Notes: generated by a model from the sequence alone, not told the origin. A stretch of DNA of 64,000 nucleotides from Mesaphorura yosii (GCA_009869945.1 WIXG01000341.1:1-64000), one strand, 5' to 3'; counted from the first letter of the stretch, positions 1 through 13,486 are shown. Translations and numbers: made by a program.

Positions 1-1209
1 CTTGATTTCATGCCAAGTGCTTGATTCAGTAGGTGGCGCACAAGCTTCACCAGGTGAAGCACAAGACAATCGCCGTGGAACACAAACGCCGTGCATTTTG
101 TCCACAATCCCCCTTCATACAGAAGGGCTTTGTCACTTTCTGCCTTGAGCGCGTGTGCACCAAAACGTTTTCATACAAAATGCGACTCGATTGCTCTGCT
201 CACTCCTTTGTCCAGAGGTCTTGGGTCTCTAAAGCAAGTCAACCACGTCACGTCGTAGCCACAGCAAGCCAGAAACGCTCTTGCCCTTTTCTGTGATTGT
301 GATTGTTTGTCTCCTCTCTTTGTAGGCCCGACCAACGCCGTCGCTACTTCCTGTACCTTGAAGTCAATAAACAGCTTTCTTGTCTTCAATCATAAATACA
401 CAAATGAATGGGTTCAGATGAAGTTCTAGAATAAATTGAATTTGAAACCGAATGGTTCGGCTGTTACACTTTTCAATGCACGAAATAAAGCGGCTGTGGC
501 TACTTTGGGTTACGATTTCATGGCACACAACAATCGATTAGGAAATGGAAATATGACCGCATTGACCTGCTGCAAGTTTACGATGCGAAATTGTCATTAG
601 CAAGGTGCAATCACGACCAGGACAGGATCCGGGTGCAAAGATGTTTTAAAAGAACGAGATCATTGTAGTTGAGGGCAGGCTGAATTTGATCCTTTGGGTC
701 ATACATATATTTATTAAGTTGTATGAACGTTAATCATACTTTGTGTACCACCGTTTCTAATTTTAGCCTAAGCCTATTTACCAAAATTTAAAAACAACAT
801 GCATTAATGCACAAATGTAGCAGTGTAACATAATTGTTTAACATAGTTCGTATTCATTGGTAAAACTGCATTGGTTTGCATTTGCAATTCTGGACTTGGT
901 GCCTATTGTCGGATTTTTGTACACGTACAAATAAATTAGGCTAATATAATTGGACTAAAGGAATACCAATGCTAATTGCTAATGATATAAATTGTTGACC
1001 CTCGTCTGCACCGACCTCAACCTATTTTTAGCCTAGATTTTAGCCTGGTGAATATGAAAACGGATTACAAAGTCAGGTTTCTTGACATCGCAATCGGCAA
1101 TCGCAACTCCTGCACTCCATGACAAATATTACCCTAAGACGCTAACGCTAACTTATTTGCATTCTTATGAAGTATGGTATAAAATATTTTGTCATCTTCT
1201 GTAATAATT
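1..1209. other. Gene-free stretch, downstream flank of CAPZB
   Basis: I find no coding region I can support. Open frames here are short and have no recognisable domain. Part of the right side is presumably the 3' untranslated region of CAPZB, which ends at 1210 on the minus strand. No RNA gene or repeat was recognised by eye. Confidence 0.5.
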
Positions 1210-2566
<1,357 letters not shown>

Positions 2567-4325
2567 TGTACTTGGTATTGCTGAGTATGTTGACAATAGA
2601 AGTTTGTGACCCGGCCACCGAAGAGGACTCCGACTTAGGCGTGCGATAATATCAGGCTATGTTTTGAGAATTTACTCATTCAGAATTAAACACCTTAATT
2701 ATTCAATAATATACCAAGACCCGCACCTGTAACTTTAATTAAATTCCAGTAAATCAATTCACACAACTGGTATTGTGAGTTTATTAAATGTCAAGCCCAG
2801 TCAAATGTAAAAAGTATTGGTTTCACACTCTCGCATGCATTCTCTGAACTCTGAATGATGCCGAGCCGAATGCATTGCATTGCTAAAGTGAACAACGCCG
2901 TATAATGCTGCTTTATATTGCCGTACTAAAGGCCAATATGCGGTTTGTGTGTTGACAGATACGCGATACGCCTGCCTGTAGAAAATCGTGTATATCGTGA
3001 AGCATTGGATTACTCATTTTTCCTTATTTGGTCATACTTTGAGCAGAGCAGACTCATCTGCTGCAATTTGTTCGTTTCGCTCGATACTACGAGGCGTTGG
3101 AGATTCACGCATCCCTTGTCGCTTTCCCTTTGCTGGCCAACAACGACAAGCTCACGCTCACGACTCCCAAAAGTTAACTAATCATTGAGTTCTGTTCTTG
3201 ACCAACTGATCGAGGCGGATGTTTTTTTCCTAACATAAAACTGGTGTGAATGGCGAGTGGCTGTGCAGGAGATGGCTGGCATTAATAACCATTACATAAT
3301 CGCATTCGCAAATATTTCATCTTTCATGCGAGACAGATAATTTTAGGCTGGTGCCCAGCCAGCCGGCACCGCGCTGCGGTAAGAAAACGACCTTTACGAC
3401 TCGACGACTCCGACATGGACTTGGACTCTCACCGTCTCAAGGACGAGATGGAGATCATGAAATGATTAATCTCAGTTCGAGAGTCTCCACGCAGCCCCGA
3501 GACAGACGCAGTCGAGTCGACTACCGTCTCTTCTCGCCTCCGTCTGACATCGTTTGCCATATGATAGTCATGAATATTTCCAAAAGAAAGCAAAGAAAAA
3601 TTGCAAAAATAAGGCCTGCTTGAGAGGCACATTACGTTAAGCTATTTTGACAGGTTTGGAGCCTTTTCCACATGTGCAGCCCGAGAGCGACAGCAACAAC
3701 TCGATCTTTGTCTACTCATCTCTTATTTATTGTCGTTGCCCAAATTCTGGCACTGAGTCCTCATTAATATGGTGCGTGACTGCACAAGTGTGAAAATAAT
3801 TGTCTGCAAGCAGACTTCGATCTGGTTCGCCCAGTTTTGGCCTCATCTGTCGCGTCTGCCATTGCCATGCCGTGCCCAAGTCTTCAACCAAACCAGCCGG
3901 CCTACATTGCATTATGGTATGGCTTTTATTATCTCATTCTTACCACAGCATGATTACTGGCTCGTTATGCAGTGTCTTTGTCTGTCTCAGTCTATTCTCT
4001 ATTTTTAGATATCAATTCTTTGACTTCGACGAGATTTCTTGCGAAACAGAAGTGTGCGCTAATGCAAAGTGCGACTGCCAAGCCAAAGTCTTTCTCGTCC
4101 GTGTGCTCGTCGTGGCTTGTCTGTCTGTCTCTGGCCTGGCTCAGTCTGCAGTCCGTGCCTGAGATGATATTTTTAATTTAATTTCGTGGTGATGTGATAT
4201 AAATAAATCCTCAAAATCATCTGTGATATTTATTTACATCAGAATTGAGAGAATTCGCTCATTCCTCATATCCGTATTCCGCCGACAGGGTCAACAAGCT
4301 AATTTTTGCAGCAAGTCGTTCGCGA
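2567..4325. other. Intergenic region between divergent CAPZB and SMYD genes
   Basis: This shared upstream region should hold both promoters and the 5' leader of the SMYD gene. I see no conserved coding sequence. Open frames of 60-120 codons around 3351-4181 carry no family motif and are probably chance frames in Ser/Arg-rich sequence. No clear TATA box lies close to either start. Confidence 0.5.
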
Positions 4326-7300
4326 ATGGGTGACAACAAGACGAGTTTGCAAGTGCAGGTCCAATCGGTCCCTTCACCGGGCGCGACCGGCGCGGCCGTG
4401 GCATCTGTGCTGGATGACACGAAAAGGTCACAACATCCGTATGCTGTAAGGTCTTCGTCTGAGCTTGGACGATACCTCGTCGCAACGCGAGATATTCAAC
4501 CACTCGAGGTCATTATTAAGGAGAAACCGATTGTCAGCGGTCCAAGCGACAACGGCAGCGATGGGTTCAACGATGCACCAAAGTGCCTTGGCTGCTGTTC
4601 TCAGCTGAAGCAGGAAAACGAGTACAATAGATGCTCCAAATGCTTTTGGCCTGTGTGCAATGAGAATTGCGAGAAGGTGAGGCTAAAGTTTGTTTTATTT
4701 CTAGAAATCTGTCTCAATTCTCAAATCGATCTTAATCTCTAATTTTCACTGTCATCTGCATTTAAACTTCAAGTCAATGGGCTAATACAGTTAATTGTAG
4801 CAGCCTCTTTCGTCCACACTTCCAGTCAGACCAAAAGCGGCTCTAATTTTCTTGTACATTTCAAACCGGTGCTTTGCAACGTCCTTGTTTGGTCCGGTGC
4901 ACTCCCATCCACCATTGATCGCCTTGGTTGTGACGCCAAACATGCCCTCAGCCACTCCAGCTCTTGAGTGTACGTTTTCACCCCAAAACCAAAATGCTGT
5001 ATTCCATGCCTTGTCTTCATCTCGCGCTACAATGTCCGGGTCCTTAACAAGCCGATCGTCGCCAAACAGTGCGTAGGATGCTGCTTTGTAATTGTAGCAC
5101 CACGTCAGCTGAATGTAGCCTCTGCCGTAGTAGTCCTGTCCTTTGGCGTCACATTTTGGGACTTCGTATTCACCTGGGCATCCTGTTTCCAGACACTTGT
5201 ACTCCCGTTTCGCTTTGAGACCATCCGACTCCCAAATGAAGTGGGTCAGTGCCATAGCTGCTTCGAGCTTTGTTGTAATGGAGCCTTTTGGTAGTCCAAG
5301 CAAGTACGATTCGTACTGGGTGAATGCTGGCTCGGTGTAATTCGTGTATTTCAGGGCGTCTTTGAATTCATTCCATGAGACCAGAACTTTGTCTGTATAA
5401 ATTCAGATTCAGATTGTTGCATTTGAATTCATGATTTCGACGGTCGTGCAGGATATTCAGTTATTCAGAGATTGGTCTTACCGGAATTAATCGACCCAGA
5501 CACGACTCCCCTTTCCTTCACAGGTTTTATCTGCCCCAACTTGGACTTCAAGTAGCAAGTCCCGTTTCGATACTCGCTTGCCCAGAGTCTCCAGGCGTAG
5601 CCACCACAGTCTTTGCTGTCAATGCAGAGACCACAACAGTCCTGCAGAGTTTTGTTACTGTGTTGGGCAAGGTTAGTACCGGTCAGGCCCTGGTCCTCCG
5701 TCGCCGAACAAGTTTGTTGATGGCTGGAACCCACCAGAAGGGCGACAACTAGAGTTTGTATGCAGTACATTTCGCGATCGATTCTCAGCTCGGAGTATCC
5801 AACTGTTACTTGCTTCGATCCCGACCTTGCATTATTCGCGTCTAATTCCAGACGACGGCCATCAATTTATTGAGTGCATAATTCGATTACAAAGCGATTA
5901 CAATTACATTCATGCATGCGACAATACTTCAAGAAAAGGCTACAAATTTCCAATGCTCAATTGAACGAGCCTCCATTATGGTTGCAAATTGACAGTGGAG
6001 TAATAATTCGATTCTTTTGTGCTCGAAATGCCATGCCAGGCAAAAGTGTGCTTCAATATTCGCATTAATTTCTTACGGACACGGCAATGTCATGCCTAGG
6101 CTAGCCAATGACGTCTGTTGTGCTCAATTCGCACGCTGGTATATCAATAAGTGGTATAAATCTTTCTACTGTGGGTCCGTGCGTATTGCGCGACCAATCT
6201 TTGACACAAACGTGTTGGAACAATTATCTATGGCTTTCAACACTAGAAAAGGAAGATCAAACTAAAAATGAAACGGCGAATATGCTGACATACCCAAAAT
6301 GAGATACTGTTCTCGGGTTCTCAGTTAGCAAAACTTGAAGACTCTTTATGTTAATAATTTTATTCCGCGTAGATTCGAACATTGATTTGTTTAAGATAGT
6401 TTAAGACAAAGAGTAGGGCCAAGACCGATAGTTTCGTTGCTTAGTTGTAGCATCCTCGCTCATCGCCATCTCCTGGCAGGCCAAACACTCGCCTGATAGT
6501 CTTGTACATTTCGTAGCGATGTCTGGCGGTATCCTGGTGAGCTCCATCGCACTCCAGTCCTCCATTGATAGCCCGCGTTGTCACTCCAAATCGACCTTCT
6601 GCGACTCCATCGCGCCAATGAACATTGACTTGCCAGAACCAGAATGCAGTGTTCCAAGCCGTGTTCTCGTCGCGAGCAACGTAGTCGGGGTCACGCACCA
6701 GCAAGTCATTGCCGAACAACGCTACTGAAGCTGGTTGGTAGTTGTAGCACCACGAGAGCTGAATGTAACCTCTGCCGAAATAGCGTTGGCCGGGTGCGTC
6801 GCACCCTGGAGTCTCATACGATCCTGGGCATCCAGTAAATTCACAAGCGTACTCTCGTTTCGCCCGAAGACCGTCGGATTCCCAGGTGAAATGAGTCAGG
6901 GCCATTGCTGCTTCTTGTTTCGTGGTGATGGACCCACGTGGAAGGCCTTGATGGAACGAGTCGTACTGAGCGCGGCTTGGTGCTGGGTAGCCAAGCGAAG
7001 TGATTGCGTTGGTGAATTCCTCCCAAGAGACAAGTCCATCTAAATCGAATCGAAGTTGCATTGCTTTCTTGTTCTTGCACTCGAGAGTCGAGGTGCTTTC
7101 TAGGCTTACCACCACCGCCGCCTTGCAGGCTTCCCGAAGTTACTCCCTCGTTCCAGACCAGTGGTTCGGTGCCCGCCTTGAGCCAGCAAGTGCCGCCCTC
7201 ATGATTATTCCACGAATAACCACGACAGCCCGCAGTTTGAGAACAGATACCACAGCATTCAAATTCTTGCTTGTAGTAAATTGCTGCCAAATCCTCCAGA

Positions 7301-9514
7301 GCAATGTCGAAGTTCTGGGAGATTGTGCACGTTTGTTGCTGGGACGCAGCAACAAGCGTGCAAATCAGGAAAAGCGTTTGCAAAAACTTCATTTTGTAAA
7401 TGGTCTGCGTGGAATGCGGGTGCAGTTATTTCGGTCATGAGTTCTCACTTGTTCCAGCTAATTCATTGGCTGTATTTATATTCAGTGGTCTAGTTATCTC
7501 TGCTGTAATTTAATTTTAGCGTGACAGTCGAACCCATCAAATCCTGAGTAATTGACACTGACATTGACGAATGGTTGCTTTCCAGCAAACCAATCACTTC
7601 ACAGTATTTTGCAGAAATCGTGAGAATTTGGCATTTGGCATTTCACATTTGATTGACATTTACAATTGCTAATTGCACCACAGAACATCAGAAAACGATT
7701 CGGATTAGGGATAACAATTCGAGAGAGGACATTCAATGATAGTATGAACATGTCAGTAGAGTTCTTATGCGCCACATGCTGAAGAGAATGGGCATGAAAA
7801 GGTTGGATTGATTTCTCATTCAGATTATGCATACAAACGAGAAAATAAACACTTCAGTAAATTGGGAATTTACCGTCTCAATTGAATGCACAATCATTAA
7901 ATTCTCAACACATTAATCATGTCTCGAATTTTCTTTCTTTGTCCCCAGCTCGCAAATCACGCCGAGAACGAATGTCTGTACTTCGTCCGCAACAACACGC
8001 TGTATCCACCACCTTTCACCAAGTCGGTACTCAACAAGTGCATTCTCATACTGCGAATGTTGTTGTTCAAATACCACAACGAGAGTGAAGGAAGCGACAA
8101 CGAAGACAACATTGGAATGCGTACTTGGAGACGAATCATGGAAATGGAGAGTCACACCGATCTACGCAAAATCAAAATGAGTTCTGTTGCAAACGACGAG
8201 AAGATTTTGGCCAACTTTGAGAGCTTCAAAAGCCAAAGGAAGCCGTGGGGATCGCGCCCAGAGTGTGAGAGCAATTCCGTGAACTATGCGAGCCACAACA
8301 ATGACCGGAATAACAATGCCGAGATCTCAAAGTACATGTACGCATTCAGTAATGTGGAAATTATCAAATTGAGTGGAATTATCGATACGAATGCGCACGT
8401 GCTTCCACAAAATGTCAAATCGTAAGACAGAGCTCTGGTCATAGTCGGTTCTTCGAAATGTAGAGAAATGTTACATGAACTCTTTTTTGTGTCTTTTAGT
8501 GAGACCACATATCAAATATTTCCAGAGTCGTCGCTGCTTTCACACGACTGCTGTCCGAATGCCGAGTGGTCCATCCAACACTCTGATACCGATTGTGATT
8601 CTGAAATTCTACTTATCACAAGGGCTACAATGCTTATCAGGGCAGGACAGGTCATCAACGTGTGCTACGATGACAGCGAAATAATGTACGGCACAATGCG
8701 ACGACTGATTCCGATGGAAATTGCTGGCCTCTTCATATGCAAATGTGAGCGGTGCATCGATCCGACGGAATTGGGTACGCACTTCTCTTCGATCAAATGC
8801 CCAGAGTGTAGGCACGGTTACGTGCTGCCGAGAAACCCCGTGAGCTCCTTCTCCGACTGGGCATGCAATAAGTGCCCGTTTAGCCAGAATGACGAGGAGA
8901 TCCTTGACTTGATGCAAGAATTTGAAGACCAGATTGAATTCCCCAGAAATGATTCGATTAAATGGATCAGCAGCGGAGGCAGCGGCAACCAAAGTCGAAA
9001 TTCGGAAGCAGAAAACATTCGGCGGCTCGAACTCTTCCTGAACAAATGCAGCGGTACCGTCCTGCATCCGAATCATTACCTGCTTCAGGAGGTGCGACTA
9101 CGGATCATCGCGGAAGAATCTGCCCAACTGGAATCACTCAGTCTGAAGAGGCTGAAGTGCTTCATTGACAAATGCAAGCACGTGTTGCGGATTGCCAGCA
9201 TTTTGTCACCCGGCCTTTCTGAGTACAGGACAATCGTTCAGTTTCACCTGGCTCGTGGGATGCTCACACTGCAGAGGATGCGGGAGCAAAAGGTTGAGCT
9301 TGCTAATGCCGACGGAAATGGTACGCTTGTCATGGATTCAAAGGGCCTGAAAGCCAATGCGGAGAAGGCACTGGAAACATACAAAAGCATTTACGAGCTT
9401 CAAAAAGACGCACTTTCGTACTTTAAGATTGGGAACAATAAATGGAGTTCCGTACTTGAGAAGGATTTGGAGTATGTCAAAGTGTACATTGCAGCCAACA
9501 CGGTAGAAGCGTGA
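4326..9514 (+). CDS. SMYD-family SET and MYND domain protein (arthropod type)
   Basis: Likely lysine methyltransferase-like chromatin or cytoplasmic regulator of the SMYD family. Three exons: 4326-4676, 7949-8421, 8500-9514, giving 612 residues. The first in-frame ATG is 4326. The MYND zinc finger starts at about residue 90 (CLGCC, CSKCFWPVCNENC) and is completed across the first intron by HAENEC. The SET core has SHDCCPNAEW, the counterpart of NHSCxPN, with Asn replaced by Ser. The post-SET cysteines are CKCERC followed by DPTELGT, a hallmark of the arthropod SmydA/msta group, then CPEC and CNKC. Splice phases are 0 and 2. The first intron (4677-7948, 3272 bp) holds two complete genes on the other strand. 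A polyadenylation signal AATAAA is at 9642. Catalytic activity is uncertain because arthropod SmydA proteins often diverge in the SET motif. Confidence 0.93.
4791..5770 (-). CDS. Secreted PAN-GH19 chitinase, copy A
   Basis: Predicted secreted endochitinase of glycoside hydrolase family 19. Two exons (5482-5770, 4791-5392) join in phase 1 to 296 residues. Residues 1-18 form a signal peptide. Residues 22-85 form a PAN/Apple-type domain with the pattern CCGLC, CGGYAW and GTCYLK. The GH19 domain runs from about residue 100 to the end. The two acids expected for the inverting mechanism are Glu151 in HFIWESDG and Glu160 in KREY, 9 residues apart as in the loop-poor class of GH19. Further family segments are YYGRGYIQLTWCYNY, NTAFWFW and GVTTKAINGGWEC. 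The gene lies wholly inside intron 1 of the SMYD gene on the opposite strand, beside its paralogue copy B, and shares that copy's intron position and phase. Active-site residues look intact. Confidence 0.93.
6441..7392 (-). CDS. Secreted PAN-GH19 chitinase, copy B
   Basis: Paralogue of copy A with the same order: signal peptide (about residues 1-18), PAN/Apple domain (CCGICS, CRGYSW, GGTCWLK), short Gly-rich joint, GH19 domain. Exons 7110-7392 and 6441-7039 join in phase 1 to 293 residues, the intron falling at the same place as in copy A. Probable catalytic acids are Glu148 (HFTWESDG) and Glu157 (KREY). YFGRGYIQLSWCYNY, NTAFWFW and GVTTRAINGGLEC are all present. A TATAAATA box lies 81-88 bp upstream of the ATG. 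Being inside the SMYD intron, it is transcribed against its host. It could act on dietary, fungal or cuticular chitin; the sequence does not say which. Confidence 0.93.
7473..7480 (-). promoter_or_regulatory. TATA box of GH19 copy B
   Basis: TATAAATA on the minus strand, about 80 bp before the start codon of copy B at 7392. The distance fits a short 5' leader. No equivalent box was seen before copy A. Confidence 0.5.
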
Positions 9515-10395
9515 CCATGATAGCAGTATTAAAATTAGCCATGAGTTCTTAAATTATACATGTAGATTACCTAATGTTACTGTACGTTACTTAAGAAAGT
9601 GTTAAAATACAAATGATGCGTGTATTTTCCTTAAAGTTCGGAATAAATGCATTTATTGTGCTCCCGATTAATAACGTGGCCGATTTAACATTTCCTGACA
9701 ATCGAAGGAGAAAAGTATTTGAACTTTCATGTTTTGCTCGTCATTTGAGGTAATCAATACACTAAATGCACTGGCGTCATCATTTCCACTTTGTCATACC
9801 GAAAAGTTGCTGCTAAATCCGTGCGCAATGCTCCTAATTATTCATATGCATATAAATTGTCCATTTAACTTTAAACTTGACCACCATCCGTCGTGCTATT
9901 TACTTGTTGATGCAAATGGTTATGGTTGATGGCCTACTACTCCACATAGCGAACACATACGGGTTGTCATCGAAAGTTCATCCAATCTGAGGTCCAACGA
10001 CCAGTCCATTCTCTTGAACCCAACCGCAATTAAGTTGGATAGAATTCCAGAAACTGCTCATTATCATATCTGATTGCCTCTCATTTCGCCTGAAGCCTTG
10101 CGAGATGTTGAGACTGAAAGGCAAGTTCCAAAAGCTGAAGTGGCCCAAGAAGTTGTGGTTTGCTTCGAGTCACAGTTTTCGTATTTTAGTGAATGGCAAG
10201 TAATTTTCAATGGATTAAATGTACGGTTCACATCGATATCAAGTTATGGTTTGTTGAGTGAGGCGCTCTTGGTAAGCGTTGCCGCATCTTGGAACTAGAG
10301 ATTTTTCCATCTTCGGAAAGGAATTCTGGTAAGCTCCGTTGAATTATTTGACTTTGTATACGTTAACACGAAATTGTCATCTGTATTAGGTAAAA
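9515..10395. other. Intergenic stretch
   Basis: Holds the SMYD 3' end (AATAAA at 9642) and the upstream region of the oxygenase-like gene. Nothing else was recognised. Confidence 0.5.
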
Positions 10396-11679
10396 ATGGA
10401 TGAGTCTCAGCTACCGTCCCTGAACAAAACTGCTGTACGATCGGATGACATAATTTCCAAATTTTTGCATGACGCCAAAACATCCACCGTCAACAGTGAG
10501 CAGTGGACTCTTTCGTCACCGGCCACGCCAAAATGGGTGAAGCCTCATCTTATCAGAACTGGTCAAGAGTTCATAAAAGAACATTTTTTCGCCATTTACT
10601 TCTCTCACTTCGTGTCGCTCCTGCTCCTCTTCTGCTACGAACCCATCCGCGTCATCCTGCTCCGTACTGAAAAATCGGCTCCGAGCGCTCAGTCATTGCG
10701 ACGCTACTTTTCGACGCTATCCCATCTCAAAATCTGGTACGAAGGCAACTTGCTGGACGAGCAAAGCCCCGCATCGCGAGACATTCAGTCGATACGACAG
10801 GTGCATTCAAATGTGGCTAAAGCATTGGGGTCCATGACTCGGGACAAGAATGTGAAACAACAGCAGCATCACAACTTGCAACCAGAACCGAGCTTAGACA
10901 ATGTCAATGGTCGGGACGTAAATAACAACGAGGTTCCAGCAGGAAATCTCGTAATCGCCGTGCAACGAGACTTCGTTCGAAACAAGTTCTTGACCCCACA
11001 GCGTCATCAGCCGCTGACACCTCAGGCGAATGAGCAATCTGAAACTCCTTATCCCGTGATTAACCAGCTTGATATGATAATCACACAGTTTTGCTTCATG
11101 GGCCTGATATCACTGTATCCAAAAATCTTCGGTATCACCGGTAATGGCAACTCCCAGCATAAAGATGATGGACGTGTCGGGTTCCTGCATCTTTGGGCTT
11201 TGATTGGACATCGAATTGGTATAGAAGACCGCTTTAATTTATGCCTGGATTCAAATAAGCTGCATGCAAAGCAAAAGATTCTGATTGTCCAAGATGTTTA
11301 CTTGCACGCTCTCGTGTCTATTGCCGATGTGGACAATGATAAGCGAACCGCATCCGCAGCATCAATTCTTCTCCTCTGGCAGTCACTTGTTTCTGGTATC
11401 TCCACTTTCATTCCATTCGTGTCACTACCAGCAATGCTTTCCTTCTTTATGCTCCATATTCTTCGATTCAAGAGCACACTAAACACAAGCCAGTTTTTTA
11501 CATTTTATGATAGGTTGTGCTTGCAAATTATGGACGTCTGTTTCAATTCGTGGTTGTTGAATACAACCGCACGTTATGTTTTCAATCATTTGTTAAGGTT
11601 AGCGTTAGTCTTAACTTCGATAAGGTTGTACTATCTTGTCCCAGCGATAAGAATGGTCAAAAAGTTGAGTATTCACTAG
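10396..11679 (+). CDS. mpaB/rubber-oxygenase-type (DUF2236) membrane protein
   Basis: Single-exon gene of 427 residues starting at ATG 10396 in a good context (aaaATGG). The segment FLHLWALIGHRIGIEDRFNL, about residues 262-281, matches the core of the DUF2236 family, which includes the ER-bound oxygenase mpaB and latex-clearing proteins that use a haem. Hydrophobic segments lie at about residues 62-82 and 345-370, and the C-terminal 50 residues are hydrophobic and basic. A polar, Gln/Asn-rich insert (about residues 155-215) separates the N-terminal part from the core. It lacks introns although almost every neighbour is split. A polyadenylation signal AATAAA is at 11743. Substrate is unknown. 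Confidence 0.72.
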   Translation: MDESQLPSLNKTAVRSDDIISKFLHDAKTSTVNSEQWTLSSPATPKWVKPHLIRTGQEFIKEHFFAIYFSHFVSLLLLFCYEPIRVILLRTEKSAPSAQSLRRYFSTLSHLKIWYEGNLLDEQSPASRDIQSIRQVHSNVAKALGSMTRDKNVKQQQHHNLQPEPSLDNVNGRDVNNNEVPAGNLVIAVQRDFVRNKFLTPQRHQPLTPQANEQSETPYPVINQLDMIITQFCFMGLISLYPKIFGITGNGNSQHKDDGRVGFLHLWALIGHRIGIEDRFNLCLDSNKLHAKQKILIVQDVYLHALVSIADVDNDKRTASAASILLLWQSLVSGISTFIPFVSLPAMLSFFMLHILRFKSTLNTSQFFTFYDRLCLQIMDVCFNSWLLNTTARYVFNHLLRLALVLTSIRLYYLVPAIRMVKKLSIH

Positions 11680-12014
11680 TACGCGGTATAATCATTTGTT
11701 AATTCTCGAGTTCTCGATAATAAGGAAGGGAATTATGAATGAAATAAATGTCGTATTTTTTCTCACTTGATGGACTTGCAGCCGTCTTTGTGCCTCATTT
11801 ACTCATTTCGTAACTGATTCATCCCACGACGAGCGTGAATCTTTAACTTGATACAGTTGGATACCATTACACTTCCAACCGACTCCTTTTCACTTTTTAG
11901 TTATCGCTGACTTTCATTCATGTTCGGTGTGTAAATGGAAATTTTGTTGATCATTGTGAGTGCAAAGTTTTCGTGATTTTTGACTACGATACAGTTAGAA
12001 AATTTTCAGGAATC
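11680..12014. other. Intergenic stretch
   Basis: Short spacer with the oxygenase 3' end and the PRMT leader. No other feature seen. Confidence 0.5.
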
Positions 12015-13486
12015 ATGGCTAATATCAAAATCAAAGTGTCTGCAACGCAGCAGTTTTCCGAAACATCAATGGTCAAGCAAGTCAAGCTAGCCAGGTCGTC
12101 GAAGTCGAAGAAATCCGACATCGCGATCGAGACTTTAAAAAATGGGGATGATGCGCCTGAACCTGGGCCGAATTCTGCAAGTGGCTATTTTGAAGAATAC
12201 GCATCTTTCCGTATTCACTCGCTGATGCTAAATGACCAAGTGCGAACTAGAACGTACCGCGATGCCATTTTGTGTAGCAAGGACTTATTTAAGGTACGTA
12301 TTATCGCTTGTCAGGGTACGCCAGGAAATCATGATTGATAAAGATTACAGTAGCTCATGTGTTGATATTTGTTGCAGGGTCGCGTCGTTTTAGACGTCGG
12401 GTGTGGAACTGGCATCTTGTCATTGTTTGCAGCTCAGGCAGGTGCCAGCCGCGTCATTGGTGTGGACAATTCGGATATAGCTCATTTTGCGCAACAAATT
12501 GTGATCGACAATGAATTTGCTGATATCGTGACAATTGTGAAGTGTGAGTTAATTGACCTTTGGTTAATCGGTTGGAAATCTGCTTCACACTGTTCTCAAT
12601 CTTAAGCTGAATTGTTTACCTCACACAGCTAAAGTTGAAGATTTGACTGAGCTACCAGATGGGATCGAACATGTTGACATCATAATTTCGGAGTGGATGG
12701 GCTATTGCTTGTTGAATGAATCAATGTTAGATACTGTGCTTTTTGCTCGTGATAAATGGCTAATTCATGGAGGACTGATGTTTCCCGATCGTGTTTCACT
12801 ATTTATTTGTGGTATTGAAGACAGATTTTACAAAGAGAATTTTATTGACTGTTATAAGAAGATGCATGGGCTAAATATGGAGGTGATTAACAACTGGAAG
12901 CTTCATCGCGGACACTGCGGCACCATCGACGAGAAAATGGTGCGTCATTAATTTTTGATTAGTTGAAGTTACGGGGGTCATTCCAATTTACTTGTACAGG
13001 TTGTGACAAACAACTGTCTGTTGGTGGAGTTTGACCTCCTGAAAATCCCGAATTCAGATGACAATTTTGCGTTCACCAGAGCATTCCACCTGGAATGCAA
13101 TCGCGATGATTACATCAATGCCTTTACCACGTTCTTTACAGTAGAATTTAGAGCATGTCGCAAGCGCGTATGGTTTTCCACTGCCCCGGAGGCTCCACAC
13201 ACCCATTGGATGCAAACAAGCTTCTACCTCAAAGATTATGCTACTGTCAAGAAGGTAAGTTATGTACCAGTTCATGGCCATATCAGTGTTAATAACAATA
13301 TAAAGTAGCAGCAACTCCGACGCCTAATTGACGATGATGACATTGTTTCAGGGCGAGTCTATCAAAGGTTCATTCACCATACGCCCGTCCCGATGGAGCA
13401 GACGCTGTGTCGAGGTGACAATTAAGACCAAGTTTGACGGAGAGTTGGACTCGTACGAAGAAGGAACTACTTATTACCAGCTCTGA
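12015..13486 (+). CDS. Type I protein arginine methyltransferase (PRMT1/8-like)
   Basis: SAM-dependent arginine methyltransferase. Five exons: 12015-12293, 12378-12543, 12629-12939, 13000-13254, 13352-13486, giving 381 residues. All PRMT landmarks are present: [16 protein letters not shown] (the YFxxY helix with its His and Met), [12 protein letters not shown] at residues 97-108 (SAM motif I), the double-E loop [12 protein letters not shown] with Glu170 and Glu179, and the THW loop at 320-322. The acidic residue after motif I that binds the ribose is Asp (GVDNS) where PRMT1 has Glu. The sequence departs from PRMT1 more than a strict orthologue should, for example in the region after FPDR and in the C-terminal barrel, so this is probably a diverged paralogue of PRMT1. 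A polyadenylation signal is at 13628. Confidence 0.93.

Noticed and set aside
33-389. Overlapping open frames on both strands at the left edge
   Set aside because: Short, no motif and mutually overlapping, with no splice signals that extend them.
3351-4181. Several 60-120 codon frames on the plus strand before the SMYD gene
   Set aside because: Composition is Ser/Arg/Cys-rich without motif, and three frames overlap each other; likely chance.
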